From NCBI GenBank assembly GCA_016342285.1, contig JAEINQ010000018.1:28634-92633 (forward strand): a DNA stretch of 64,000 bases, given 5' to 3'. This DNA is from Desulfobacterales bacterium (GTDB lineage Bacteria > Desulfobacterota > Desulfobacteria > Desulfobacterales > JAEINQ01). Made by a program: the position numbers and the translations under genes. Under the pieces are notes generated by a model that was not told where the DNA came from, did no database searches, and saw only the letters and a program-made list of their open reading frames with translations. Shown here piece after piece: positions 1-8,433 of the stretch. How positions within the stretch are numbered: the first letter of the stretch is position 1; each line of letters starts with the position of its first letter.

Positions 1-785
1 TGGAACACGGCGAATACCTGGGCAACACCATCGCCCGGGTCGCCTATGAAAAGGCCGGTATCATCAAACCCGGCGTGCCCGCGGTCACCGGGGTCACACA
101 AAAAAGCGCCATATCGGCCCTGGAGAAAAAAGCCGCCGAAGAAAACGCCCCGCTCTTTCGACTGGGAAAAGACTTTCGCATCCGCCGCAGCCGCACAGGA
201 TTTACCTACCACGGCATGGACCACACCTGGAAGCAAATGGAAACAAGCCTTCTCGGCCGGTTCCAGGCGGAAAACGCAGCCATCGTGGCCGCCGCCTCCG
301 AGGTTTTGATCCGAAGCGGCGCGGCCGACATTTCCGAGGCCGACATCCGCCGGGGGCTGATCGAAAACCGCTGGCCCGGCCGCCTGGAAGTGGTCAGTCA
401 ACAGCCGCTGCTGATTCTCGACGGCGCCCACAACCTGGCCGCGGCCCGGGAACTGGGCCGGTACATGGCCACAGACCTTGCCGGCCGGCGCATTACCCTG
501 GTGGTGGGCATTTTAGACGACAAACCCTACCGGGCCATGCTCGACCATTTGATCCCAGCCTGCGCCCGGGTGGTGCTCACCCAGCCGGTCATCGGCCGGG
601 CCCTTTCGGCCCAAACCCTTCGGGCCGCCATTGCCCCCACCTGCCATGACATCACGGTGATCCCCAAGGTGGCAGAGGCCGTGCGCCACGCCATCGAAAC
701 CAGCGGACCGGACGACGTGGTGGTGGTGGCCGGGTCCCTGTACGTGGTCGGCGAAGCCAAAGAAACATTAGCAGCTTTTGGCTAA
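1..785 (+). CDS. folC: Bifunctional folylpolyglutamate synthase/dihydrofolate synthase, 3' part
   Basis: The gene enters from the left edge; its reading frame begins at base 3, so about 260 C-terminal residues are visible. FolC adds glutamate to folates in the cytoplasm using ATP. The first residues contain EYLGNT and EKAGIIKPG, which are typical of the Mur-ligase central domain. The C-terminal ligase domain carries the diagnostic LDGAHN motif. The P-loop lies outside the window. The stop codon directly abuts a palindromic repeat beginning at 784. Confidence 0.93.
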   Translation, partial: EHGEYLGNTIARVAYEKAGIIKPGVPAVTGVTQKSAISALEKKAAEENAPLFRLGKDFRIRRSRTGFTYHGMDHTWKQMETSLLGRFQAENAAIVAAASEVLIRSGAADISEADIRRGLIENRWPGRLEVVSQQPLLILDGAHNLAAARELGRYMATDLAGRRITLVVGILDDKPYRAMLDHLIPACARVVLTQPVIGRALSAQTLRAAIAPTCHDITVIPKVAEAVRHAIETSGPDDVVVVAGSLYVVGEAKETLAAFG

Positions 786-950
786 CCACGGAGACACCGA
801 GTTCACAGAGGGATTCTAATTTTTCACAGATCGGGAGACGACGATCTTTGAAAAGCCGGTCACTGTCGGAGCGCTCTTGTTCCCGGCCGCCGTCTCCCGG
901 CCGGGAATAAACCAAAAAAAGCTCCGTGACCTCTGTGGCTCTGTGGTGAA
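784..950. repeat. Repeat family R2 (CCACGGAG...CTCTGTGGTG palindrome)
   Basis: This is an inverted-repeat element. Its outer arms read CCACGGAGACACCGAG and CCTCTGTGGCTCTGTGG, and an inner pair (CGGGAGACGACG / CCGTCTCCCGG) sits between them. Related copies are at 11713-11860 (degenerate), 12749-12909, 30522-30734 and 46276-46494. No coding potential is credible. It fills the space between folC and the tRNA. Confidence 0.8.
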
Positions 951-1010
951 CTCAAATTGGAATTTGGGTTGACTTCGAAGGGGCAATCCTCTACATATAT
1001 TTTTTTGTAC

Positions 1011-1086
1011 GCGCCCGTAGCCCAGGGGATAGGGCGTCAGCCTCCGGAGCTGAAGATCGCAGGTTCGAATCCTGCCGGGCGTACCA
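1011..1086 (+). tRNA. tRNA-Arg (anticodon CCG)
   Basis: A complete cloverleaf can be drawn. The seven-base acceptor stem GCGCCCG pairs with CGGGCGT. The anticodon stem TCAGC/GCTGA encloses loop CTCCGGA, giving anticodon CCG. The T-arm contains GGTTCGAATCC. The 3' CCA is encoded. The gene marks the left border of an AT-rich defence island, as expected of a tRNA gene used as an integration site, but no second copy of its 3' end was found in the window. Confidence 0.95.
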
Positions 1087-1095
1087 TAATAAATT

Positions 1096-1127
1096 AAAGG
1101 GGTTAGCGGATTTCCGCTAACCCCTTT
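1096..1127 (+). terminator. Hairpin downstream of tRNA-Arg
   Basis: A perfect 14-bp stem (AAAGGGGTTAGCGG with its complement) closes a 4-base loop. It starts ten bases after the tRNA and is followed by a weak T-rich stretch. It probably terminates the tRNA transcript. Confidence 0.7.
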
Positions 1128-1380
1128 ATTCTTGGTATAAATTTTACTCCCCACACTATTCCCCACAAAAAGCCAGTAACGAATCATGGTGCAAGGAACG
1201 GCGCTACGACGCGCCCAATGGATTAAATCTCTGTCTGGTGTCTTGGGAACGGATTGGATTGGATTGGATTTATGGAGTTTTTTTGGCTGTTTTTGGATAA
1301 ATAGCAGATATCAGAAACGTTGCTTTTCAGCGGGCGCGGCTTTTTGCGCTCCCGAGCAACAAATTGTTGGCAATATTTTT
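1128..1380. other. Non-coding stretch with a short ATTGG tandem repeat
   Basis: No credible gene is seen. Around 1252-1272 the pentamer GGATT/ATTGG is repeated about four times. The change from GC-rich to AT-rich sequence falls here, so it is the probable left boundary of the defence island. No integrase gene is present. Confidence 0.4.
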
Positions 1381-2091
1381 TTAGATCTTGATATCCTGAA
1401 AGAACTTTCGGATTTCTGGTAGAATATAGTCTATATATGTAGCTTTTACGATAGCGCTACCTGAAATCTCTTCTTTCTCTACGTTTTGGTTTCTGAGTTC
1501 AATAAACCCATGCTTGATATGTTTTTTCAATGTTGAATTTTTTGTTTTGAGCTGACCTTTTTCATGAACAATTGCATTTCTGAGTGTCTTGAGTGCCATT
1601 ATTTCGGGCCATTGGGGGTTGCTTCTAAGCTCCAAATCAATACCAAGAACTTTTTCCATGTAAAGTTTTGCTTGGTCCAGGTATCCGCTTCCTCTGAGAT
1701 CACTGTACCTCAAAAGAGTAGAGTCACCAGTTTCCTTTTGCTTATCTTGGCGTATTGCATCACACAATGTCGCCATTCCTGTCTCGACACGGGAATAAAT
1801 CATTACGACAAATGACTCAAGGGCAAGTTTTTCAAAAACTGAGCCTATTTTCTGACAATCTTCGGCGAAATAATCCCAGTATAGATCAAGTTCCTCCTTT
1901 TCTAACCCGATTGCTCCCTTTTCAAGGCGTGTAGCGGATTGACTCTTTTCTTTTTTAATGGCCGACTTCATAAATTCATTGAAGTCGTATATCTCATCAA
2001 AGCTGCTCATGACAATACTATGCGCTAAACGGACTACTTTGAATCTTATTTTGAGTTTTTCTCGTTTCGTTTTCTTTATTTCTTTATACAT
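1381..2091 (-). CDS. HEPN-domain protein, probable RNase effector of the defence island
   Basis: This 236-residue, Lys/Glu-rich, mostly helical protein carries RNAIVH at residues 171-176, which fits the R-x4-6-H active site of HEPN ribonucleases. That motif follows a helix with LKTL, as is common in HEPN folds. I recognise no other domain. The gene lies 85 bases downstream of gajB on the same strand and shares its AT-rich composition, so it was probably acquired with the Gabija pair. HEPN proteins often act as toxins or abortive-infection RNases; that role here is inference. An antitoxin partner (such as an MNT nucleotidyltransferase) is not visible. Confidence 0.65.
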   Translation of the reverse strand: MYKEIKKTKREKLKIRFKVVRLAHSIVMSSFDEIYDFNEFMKSAIKKEKSQSATRLEKGAIGLEKEELDLYWDYFAEDCQKIGSVFEKLALESFVVMIYSRVETGMATLCDAIRQDKQKETGDSTLLRYSDLRGSGYLDQAKLYMEKVLGIDLELRSNPQWPEIMALKTLRNAIVHEKGQLKTKNSTLKKHIKHGFIELRNQNVEKEEISGSAIVKATYIDYILPEIRKFFQDIKI

Positions 2092-2110
2092 ATCATTGAT
2101 TTTCCTTTGT

Positions 2111-2180
2111 GGCTAACGATACGCTCACAGGCAAATTAGGAGCGTAGCGAGTAATTTATCCGAGTGCAGTGCTTTGTTAA
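2111..2180. other. attC-like imperfect palindrome between gajB and the HEPN gene
   Basis: The spacer begins with GGCTAACG and ends with CTTTGTTAAA, and contains an inner pair ACGCTC (2121-2126) / GAGCGT (2140-2145). This resembles integron attC recombination sites, but both core sites deviate from the consensus (RYYYAAC / GTTRRRY). It could equally be an ordinary intergenic hairpin. Confidence 0.25.
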
Positions 2181-3553
2181 AATCTCTTCACGCCCAACCC
2201 TTCTATTGATCTCCTGACTTCAATCAAAGACTCCTCCTTAAAAAGAGAGTGATCAACTACAATAATTAATTCGCGCATTGATCTGGTTAATGCAACATAG
2301 AGCTTATTCCATTCTTTGTTAAAGCGATGATTCTCGTCGATGTCTTTTTGAATGAGATATTTGTATGTGTTAGGAGTAAGGACAATCACACAACAATCGG
2401 CTTCTATCCCCTTTACAGCATCAATACTCGAAATCTTATACTGGGCGATGGTATTCTTCTGTGTTTCACACAGCTCGTACATCTGTGCAAACTCTTTTTT
2501 GTCCAGTTTTATTCCGAATCTTTTAACAAACTTATTAACTGCCTGTTTTTGTCTTTTATGCGCATCACTAATAAATTCATTAAAAGCCGCTTTTACAATA
2601 AGTTTTTTATCTTTTATAGGTTCTGCTTCAATTATTTTTTCTTCAATAGAAGCTGGGAAGCAATATTTATATGAATCCCCGGTTAAGTACTTCCCCTGTT
2701 TTTTATCAATACAAACGATACTATCGCTATTTATGTGCATCTGTAAAATTCGATCAAACTCGTCATGATTACTTTCAATATATGAAACTGAACCGGTTAT
2801 TTCACTGAGACTTTGTTGCTGCTGGTCTTCATAACAAAATCTATTCGAAAGAAATAGGATCTCATTAGGGACTCTTCTTGTTAAGTTGTTTACTTTGAGA
2901 AACGTAAAATGTTCAGATTTATCACACTTGTGCTTTTTAATAAAATTATTAAAGTCATGTGACCATTTAATTGCTTGTTTTGGATCCCCTATCATATAAA
3001 CAAGGATGGCATTACTTCCCAAAATCTCAAACACTCTTAATGCGTCGCTATCTAAATCCTGTACTTCATCAACGAATATACTATCTATACATTCGGTTAG
3101 GATAGCTAATACTCGATCAACTCTTGTTTTATTTGCTTTTGATATGTTTTTGGGGTTTTGTTTATCAATTATCTGTTTGGCGACTGAATAAACCTTCTCT
3201 ACATGTATTTCACCCTTATCTTTTAAGGCCTTTATTTTTGAAGCTTTATATCTTACTTTGTTCCCAAGATATAGAATAGACGCTTTCCTATATATATCTC
3301 CCAATATATATCCTGAAAAAGGGAAAATAATCTCGTTTAGAAAAAAGCTGTGTACCGTTTCAATATATATATTTTCAGGTTCATAACCGATTTGCTTTAA
3401 TAACTCTGTTTCGATTTTTTCTTTTGCTTTATTGGTATATGTCAGAGCAAATATTTTCTTTGGAATTTCAAGTTTTTGAAGTCGTTCAGCTACCTTTTTA
3501 GATAGGCCATGTGTTTTCCCTGCACCAGCACCTGCGACTTGCACTTCAATCAT
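2177..3553 (-). CDS. gajB: UvrD/Rep-type helicase GajB of a Gabija defence system
   Basis: This 458-residue superfamily-1 helicase has Walker A GAGAGKT at residues 8-14, motif Ia around TYTNKAKEKI, Walker B VDEVQDLD near 161-168, motif III GDPKQAI, and motif VI YVALTRSMRE near the C-terminus. The length fits GajB, which is shorter than housekeeping UvrD. Its start overlaps the stop of gajA by four bases (ATGA), so the two are translationally coupled. In known Gabija systems GajB associates with the GajA nuclease complex and is required for phage resistance. Codon use is AT-rich, unlike the flanking chromosome. Confidence 0.88.
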   Translation of the reverse strand: MIEVQVAGAGAGKTHGLSKKVAERLQKLEIPKKIFALTYTNKAKEKIETELLKQIGYEPENIYIETVHSFFLNEIIFPFSGYILGDIYRKASILYLGNKVRYKASKIKALKDKGEIHVEKVYSVAKQIIDKQNPKNISKANKTRVDRVLAILTECIDSIFVDEVQDLDSDALRVFEILGSNAILVYMIGDPKQAIKWSHDFNNFIKKHKCDKSEHFTFLKVNNLTRRVPNEILFLSNRFCYEDQQQQSLSEITGSVSYIESNHDEFDRILQMHINSDSIVCIDKKQGKYLTGDSYKYCFPASIEEKIIEAEPIKDKKLIVKAAFNEFISDAHKRQKQAVNKFVKRFGIKLDKKEFAQMYELCETQKNTIAQYKISSIDAVKGIEADCCVIVLTPNTYKYLIQKDIDENHRFNKEWNKLYVALTRSMRELIIVVDHSLFKEESLIEVRRSIEGLGVKRF

Positions 3554-5253
3554 GACAAAGCCTCTAAAACCTCAGCAATATGCTTGGGAATGACAAGGTC
3601 TACTGGGTTTTTTTCCCTTAAAATTGCATCACATACATTTAGCATTTCATCTGTTTTTTCATTTTTCATATGTTCTGAAACAGCTTCGAACGAATCGGCA
3701 ACATCAAACAAGACACTCAACTTCTTACAGTTGTCTCCGGCTCTAACAAAATCATCTTCCAAGGTATATTGTTTTGTTGTTCTTACGGTAATATTATCAT
3801 TTTCTTGGTCATATTTATCATGATCCATTTGGGCCTGTGGTTGATTGTCAAAATCTCTTACAACTCCAATTTTTTTCGACGCATTTCCCTTATTGAGCTG
3901 AAGCCATATGTCTAAAAATGTTCGATATCCCTTTTGACCAATACTAATTACTTCTATATTATTAAGGCTATTATTCTTTTTGCTCAAAAAAGCATTTATT
4001 AACATTTCATCACTGGGTCCCTCTACAAGAACGACACGCTCTGCAAAAAGCAACTTTAAAATATCAAAATTGGGGCGTTTCCTAAGATAGTCTTGCAATT
4101 CTTGTCCAGCCGTCGAAAGACTAATTGCATTATCACCCGTAAATACAACAACATTGTTAATTTTTAGTTTATTAATCACACTAGGGTTATGCGTCGAAAG
4201 AACAGACTGAAGCATACTGTTACTTTTTTCCATGCTTTTATTAATATAATCTATTGCTAATCGAAGGTTGTTTACACATAGATGCGCCTCCGGCTCTTCA
4301 ATACAACACAGGTTAAAGCTTCGAGTTGCAGTTTTATAATATGTAAACAATAAAAACATATATACTAAATTTCTCTCACCAAGTCCTTTTTGATATAAAA
4401 ATTCGTTACCGTACCCAAGAGTGATATTTGATAATATATTTTTCAAATTAGGAAGATTTGGAATGCATTCAATATCATCTACAAAGTTTTTTATATTTTC
4501 AAAATCGGTACCTACCGAAAGGACCTTTTTAAATATATCCGTTTTTTTTATTTCAGAAAAGAATTCTGTATAGGCGTAATTTATTTCTTTTTTTTCTGTA
4601 TCACCAACAGCATCAATAAGAAGCTTAGTAAGCATGTTATTTGAACGAAACGATTTAGAATCAGAAAAGTCATCTCTTTCTGCGCCTATTATATTAACAA
4701 CAACATGCTTCAGCTCATTATAGCCAATAGTTCTTTCATTATTTGTTGATACAATTTGGTATTCGTATTGTTCAACAGGTAATGTGAACCATCTTGTTTC
4801 ACTAACCTCCTTATACCCTTCAAGAAGATCTTTTACGTAAGACAAAAAATCTTGATTATTTTTGGGTTTGAAGTCGTATCTTATTTGATAAACATCCTTA
4901 TTATCTTCGGATATAATCCATTTTGACAATATCTCAATCTCATAAAAGCCTTGAGGGTCAACGAACTGAACAGTAACAGAAACACGAGGTATTTTCTTTA
5001 ATTGCTCTTGTGGGGAGGCTTCTTCAAGAATGGCCTTATAGAAATCTTTGATACAATCGGTATTGATATCAGATACATTTAATCTTTTTTGATTGTAGTC
5101 TAAGCCACTGCTGCTTAACGGTAATGCTATTGCTTCGATGAAATTCGATTTACCAGTTTCATTCTCACCAACCAATACTGTAAGCTTAGACAAGCTTGCT
5201 TCAAAATGTCTGAAGCCACGATAGTTTTCTATAACGACCTTTTTGATATACAT
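3550..5253 (-). CDS. gajA: OLD-family ATP-dependent endonuclease GajA of a Gabija defence system
   Basis: The start was set at the ATG at 5253, giving 567 residues, because AGGGA lies just upstream and the protein then opens with MYIKKVVIENYRGF, the usual OLD/SMC-like beginning. Walker A GENETGKS is at residues 29-36. The ABC-type Walker B IEEPEAHL lies near 295. The C-terminal TOPRIM nuclease domain shows LVEGPSDE near 405 and the acidic RDFDN near 463. GajA cuts invading DNA when nucleotide levels fall. The domain order, length and coupled helicase gene identify the Gabija type. Confidence 0.9.
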   Translation of the reverse strand: MYIKKVVIENYRGFRHFEASLSKLTVLVGENETGKSNFIEAIALPLSSSGLDYNQKRLNVSDINTDCIKDFYKAILEEASPQEQLKKIPRVSVTVQFVDPQGFYEIEILSKWIISEDNKDVYQIRYDFKPKNNQDFLSYVKDLLEGYKEVSETRWFTLPVEQYEYQIVSTNNERTIGYNELKHVVVNIIGAERDDFSDSKSFRSNNMLTKLLIDAVGDTEKKEINYAYTEFFSEIKKTDIFKKVLSVGTDFENIKNFVDDIECIPNLPNLKNILSNITLGYGNEFLYQKGLGERNLVYMFLLFTYYKTATRSFNLCCIEEPEAHLCVNNLRLAIDYINKSMEKSNSMLQSVLSTHNPSVINKLKINNVVVFTGDNAISLSTAGQELQDYLRKRPNFDILKLLFAERVVLVEGPSDEMLINAFLSKKNNSLNNIEVISIGQKGYRTFLDIWLQLNKGNASKKIGVVRDFDNQPQAQMDHDKYDQENDNITVRTTKQYTLEDDFVRAGDNCKKLSVLFDVADSFEAVSEHMKNEKTDEMLNVCDAILREKNPVDLVIPKHIAEVLEALS

Positions 5254-5300
5254 AGATTCCCTAAAAAACTGTATAACAGCCAAGTTTAACTTTAATAAAT

Positions 5301-5313
5301 AGATTGACAATCT
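5301..5313. promoter_or_regulatory. 13-bp palindrome upstream of gajA
   Basis: AGATTG-A-CAATCT is a perfect palindrome 48 bases upstream of the gajA start. It could be an operator in the gajAB promoter region. No regulator is encoded nearby, so the assignment is tentative. Confidence 0.3.
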
Positions 5314-5585
5314 GCTCGTTTTTGCACAGACAACTTCAAGTCTTCAAAACAACAGAAAACTACTGTCGAGGCTTACCTTTTCAGAAAGGGCTTGTCATCC
5401 ATGCCATATTGCTCAAATCAATTCAGTTAGTATTGAAACTTGGTTAGCCTATTTCGACCCTCGCCAGAGCCTTACAAAACGCCTCGCCTCCTCTGATTTC
5501 GGAATTTTTGTTTAAATACATCTGGTTAAAATTCAATGTGTTTATTTACATGCAACGGTATAGATATTCATTTCGCATGGATATT

Positions 5586-5752
5586 GGCGAATTTAGCGAA
5601 TTTAAAAAAAATATCCCAACCATTCGATATTATATTACAATTGAATTGTCAAAAGATTATTTTTTAATAGAATTTTGCGAATTTATCCTTGTCGGACAAA
5701 TCGACGGGCAACGATGACCAGCGAAATTATCGACGATCATCAATCGAAAACC
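5586..5752. repeat. AT-rich repeat element, uninterrupted copy
   Basis: This roughly 165-base AT-rich sequence recurs in two halves: its left part at 16181-16279 and its right part at 17527-17606. Shared stretches include TCAAAAGATTATTTTTTAAT in the left half and TCGGACAAATCGACGGGC in the right half. Here the halves are contiguous. An ORF through it exists but shows no conserved protein features. Confidence 0.6.
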
Positions 5753-6458
5753 CCATAGCAACCTCGACTTAACATACTTTATTTACTGTTATTTTATCGA
5801 TGCGCATCGATATACATCGGTTTCAATAGCCGGGGATCAATCGGCTATCGGTTCGGTTGATCGGTTTCGGGTTGGATATCTATCGTCGGTTGAGCCAAGC
5901 GAAAAACATTTTTCGATTTTCTACCAGTGCGGATTTTTTCAGACACCACTTTCTGCTGGGAGACAAGTTCCTTCAGCGCACTGTTGAGGTCCTTTGCCGC
6001 AGGGTGACAACCCTGAAGCCGGCCATTGTTAGGTGTCACGTTATATTGCCAGAAAATGGTCTTTTTTTCTCAAGGTATTTGGCATTGCCATATTATCGCG
6101 AGAAAGATCTCACAAGGGGCTGATTACATTCAATCGTGGTTGGTGTCTCAAATGTGAGCACAAAAGCATGCGTGAAGGAACGATGTAACTGCTGAGAGGC
6201 TGCTATTCATCCCAGATGCCCAAATTTACATCGTTTCTTCATGCATGCTAACCATAAATACAGATTTTGTGATGGCAAAATAAAATGAGATTCAGCTGGG
6301 CATTTGCCGTGAGATTCTACACACGTCGGCTGGCGTAAATCCTCTGCCCGTCATGTCGGGCTAAAGCGGGACAACGGGGCTGCGGTGGTCTGCGTCCGCC
6401 TGCCGTGGAGAATCTCGCAGAGCGAAGACTGGTCTTCGGTAAATAATCACGGTTTCAC
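5753..6458. other. Intergenic region with no confident gene
   Basis: A 64-codon minus-strand ORF at 5845-6039 contains the plausible stretch LNSALKELVSQQKVVSEKIR and could be the tail of a decayed gene, but I cannot assign it. The most structured element is the inverted repeat at 6166-6248. Composition returns to GC-rich toward the right end, so the island probably ends here. Confidence 0.3.
6166..6248 (+). repeat. Long imperfect inverted repeat (23-nt arms)
   Basis: Arms at 6166-6188 and 6226-6248 match at 21 of 23 positions around a 37-base centre. Both mismatches become G-U pairs if the plus strand is transcribed. It is neither followed by a T-run nor flanked by a transposase gene. It could be a structured RNA or the ends of a small non-autonomous element. 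Confidence 0.45.
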
Positions 6459-6773
6459 TCAAAGTTCTGGACGCAGCATCTCCTCGGGCAGGGGGCGGAC
6501 ACGTTTCCAGTCGCTGGAGGATTGAACAGCCTTCCAGAGATCGTAATTTTTTTGCAGATTGAGCCACAAATCCGGTGTGGTGCCAAAAGCACGGGAAAGC
6601 CGCAAAGCCATATCGGGGGTAATGGCTCCATTTTCATTCAATATTTTGGATAGTGTCTTTCTGGACACGCCCAGCATGACCGCCATATCCGTAATGGTGA
6701 TCGCAAGCGGAACCAAATAATCTTCCTTCAGGATGGCGCCAGGGTGGGTTGGCTGCCGTTTCATTTTCTTCAT
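6459..6773 (-). CDS. higA: HigA-family antitoxin (XRE helix-turn-helix)
   Basis: The start is placed at 6773 (104 residues) because GAGGA stands seven bases upstream; a longer ORF from 6800 overlaps the toxin gene. The protein opens with PTHPGAILKEDY, the standard HigA opening, followed by a helix-turn-helix (MAVMLGVSRKTLSKILN) and the typical SRAFGTTPDLWLNLQ segment. HigA neutralises HigB and represses the pair. It is encoded downstream of higB, the characteristic reversed gene order. A 104-residue paralogue is at 16628. Confidence 0.9.
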   Translation of the reverse strand: MKKMKRQPTHPGAILKEDYLVPLAITITDMAVMLGVSRKTLSKILNENGAITPDMALRLSRAFGTTPDLWLNLQKNYDLWKAVQSSSDWKRVRPLPEEMLRPEL

Positions 6774-6783
6774 TTTGTTGTCC

Positions 6784-7062
6784 TCAGTGATAGTCGTCAT
6801 AGTTCACAACATATGTGTCGCCATCTATGAATTTGAAAAATATCCGCCAATTGCCCGACACACGCACTGAATATTGGCCGGATAGTGTCCCGGTAAGCTT
6901 GTGTAAATATGAGCCGGGATAATTCATATCGATGATGTCACCAGCCGCATTCAGACGGTCGAGGATTCTGGCAATTTTCCCCGCATGTTCAGGACGAATT
7001 CCTTTCTTGGTACCGATATAAAAAAAGGTTTCAAGCCCCTTGTGCTTAAATGATTTAATCAT
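6784..7062 (-). CDS. higB: HigB/RelE-family toxin
   Basis: This 92-residue protein has the HigB pattern: FKHKGLETFF at the start, LHKLTGTLSGQYSVRVSGNWRI in the middle and FKFIDGDTYVVNYDDYH at the end. HigB toxins cleave ribosome-bound mRNA. The ATG at 7062 has no Shine-Dalgarno sequence and lies eight bases from a good -10 box, so the mRNA is probably leaderless. Another higB with 30-40% visible similarity is at 16335. Confidence 0.9.
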   Translation of the reverse strand: MIKSFKHKGLETFFYIGTKKGIRPEHAGKIARILDRLNAAGDIIDMNYPGSYLHKLTGTLSGQYSVRVSGNWRIFFKFIDGDTYVVNYDDYH

Positions 7063-7070
7063 GTACAGCT

Positions 7071-7099
7071 ACTGTAACCCATAAGGTTACGCCTGTCAA
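7071..7099 (-). promoter_or_regulatory. higBA promoter and nested operator
   Basis: On the minus strand TTGACA (7094-7099) is followed by a 17-base spacer and TACAGT (7071-7076). A palindrome GTAACC-N5-GGTTAC occupies 7074-7090, mostly between the two boxes, and is the likely HigA operator. The ATG at 7062 coincides with the expected transcription start. Confidence 0.7.
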
Positions 7100-7525
7100 T
7101 AAAACGCTCAATTTTGTCACCGGCGAGCGGTGCGACCAGATGCGGCCCGTTATTGGGCCGGCAAAAAAATCCTGACCATCCTGTTGATCCTGTCAAAAAA
7201 AAGACAAGCTGTTTCAGCGCCTGTTTAAGTCCCTGGCCGAAATTCGGCGGTTGAACCCAACCATGGAGTTCCGTTTTCGTTTTCTGGCCACATCTGAGGG
7301 CCTCCAAAACACCCCTTGGGTGTACTTGATAGCTTCCTTGTCCCCAAAAATGAAACGGGCAGAGGCCGGAAACACAACGGGGCTTCCCGAGTTCTTCAGC
7401 GAATCCGGCAGCACTACTGATTATTCGTACCCGCGGAAATCGGTCACAAATCGGCTGTTGACATAATGCCCGTTCTCGGCCACGCTGGTTTTGGATGAGC
7501 ATGTCTTTATGCAGACTGAGGATTG
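7100..7525. other. Intergenic stretch, no confident gene
   Basis: ORFs on both strands here show no recognisable protein. Around 7170-7200 is a low-complexity phrase built on ATCCTG (atcctgaccatcctgttgatcctg). The right end runs into a hairpin repeat at 7526. Confidence 0.4.
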
Positions 7526-7635
7526 GTAAGCGTTTACAGGGTGCCGTAGCTGCAAGGCGCCGGGCGCGCAGACGTACTTGTTCGTACTTCAAGTGCCCGG
7601 GAACGCAGCAGATGCGGTGCCCTGTGAACGCTTAC
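7526..7635. repeat. Repeat family R1, copy A (hairpin element)
   Basis: A 110-base palindromic element with ends GTAAGCGTTTACAGGG and CCCTGTGAACGCTTAC. The interior includes GGCGCCGGGC and TGCCCGGG. Other copies lie at 42930-43046, 55212-55328 and, inverted, 62301-62423. This copy lacks the conserved 45-base flank (TGTTCACGGGGTTGAAACGA...) seen beside the other three. Confidence 0.85.
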
Positions 7636-7660
7636 GAACATTCAACAACAGGAGACTACC

Positions 7661-7966
7661 ATGCCTGAGAAAAAAGACGAGTTTCTGGAACAGATGAAAA
7701 AAAAGTATGACGAACTCAACTATCACTGGAACATCGAACGCAACAAATTCGAGGCCAAGATCCAGCATGAAAGCGCCGGAGCGAAAAAAAAGCTCGAAGC
7801 CGAACGCGATGAGTTGCTCAAGCTCAGAGACGAAATGAAGGAGAAGATCATCGATCTGGAAGTGGCCAGCGAAAACGCCTGGTACGATGTCAAGGACGGC
7901 GTTGAAAACGCATGGAAAGCCCTGAGTAAGTCGTTCGACAAAGCCACCTCTCATTTCAAGAAATGA
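7661..7966 (+). CDS. Small coiled-coil protein, sll1863-like
   Basis: This 101-residue, highly charged helical protein is preceded by a good ribosome site (AGGAGA). Residues 1-65 form a coiled coil rich in Lys and Glu (KKKLEAERDELLKLRDEMKEK). The second part, ENAWYDVKDGVENAWKALSKS, is the amphipathic segment typical of sll1863-like stress proteins. There is no signal peptide or membrane segment. The molecular function is unknown; relatives are often found near stress or osmotic genes. Confidence 0.75.
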   Translation: MPEKKDEFLEQMKKKYDELNYHWNIERNKFEAKIQHESAGAKKKLEAERDELLKLRDEMKEKIIDLEVASENAWYDVKDGVENAWKALSKSFDKATSHFKK

Positions 7967-8430
7967 ACTGCCGCCAACAATAAATGCTTCCACCGTCACC
8001 TTAGGGCGACCGGATGCCGAAACACTTCGGATGCTTTTAGCCGGGCATTGGAAAACCGGACAATCGGTGCCGTTGCCTCAGAATGTGGTCGACCTGTTGG
8101 AAGATGTCGGCGTTTGGCGGGTTTAATTCGACAGCCGGTGATCAATCTGCTAACGATACCGCTATGGGCTTTGGTAGCCTTAATCCTCGTATGGGTCGAT
8201 GCCCTCGATCTGCTGGGCCGGCTTTCCGATATAGATCGTATGCTTGAGGAGAAACGGTGGATACCAGTTTCAGGATGTAATGTTTAAAAAATGGATTCAA
8301 GGGTTTTGATTATCGATTTATGGATGGTATGGTTGCCTCGTATAAAGCAGCAGGAAATCACAATCAGGATGAAATTGAAACCTTACATCAGCAGCAATCT
8401 TGAACCAAATTCTATCTTTAAAAAAATTGT
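7967..8430. other. Intergenic region with one weak ORF
   Basis: A plus-strand ORF at 8048-8287 (TTG start) would encode one membrane helix, NLLTIPLWALVALILVWVDAL, followed by a charged tail. It has no clear ribosome site and I cannot identify it. It may be a decayed gene. Nothing else was found. Confidence 0.25.
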
Positions 8431-8433
8431 CTG

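Noticed and set aside
5508..5717. 69-codon ORF in the AT-rich repeat
   Set aside because: It follows the repeat only; the interrupted copy near 16.2-17.6 kb gives a related peptide in a different context. Not a gene.
1011..6460. Integrated prophage or ICE at tRNA-Arg
   Set aside because: No integrase, no structural or transfer genes, and no second copy of the tRNA 3' end found.
7059..7592. 177-codon minus-strand ORF upstream of higB
   Set aside because: Its N-terminal part is a translation of the R1 hairpin repeat. The same peptide type (RARRL...APCKRLP) appears at the other R1 copies. No family resemblance.
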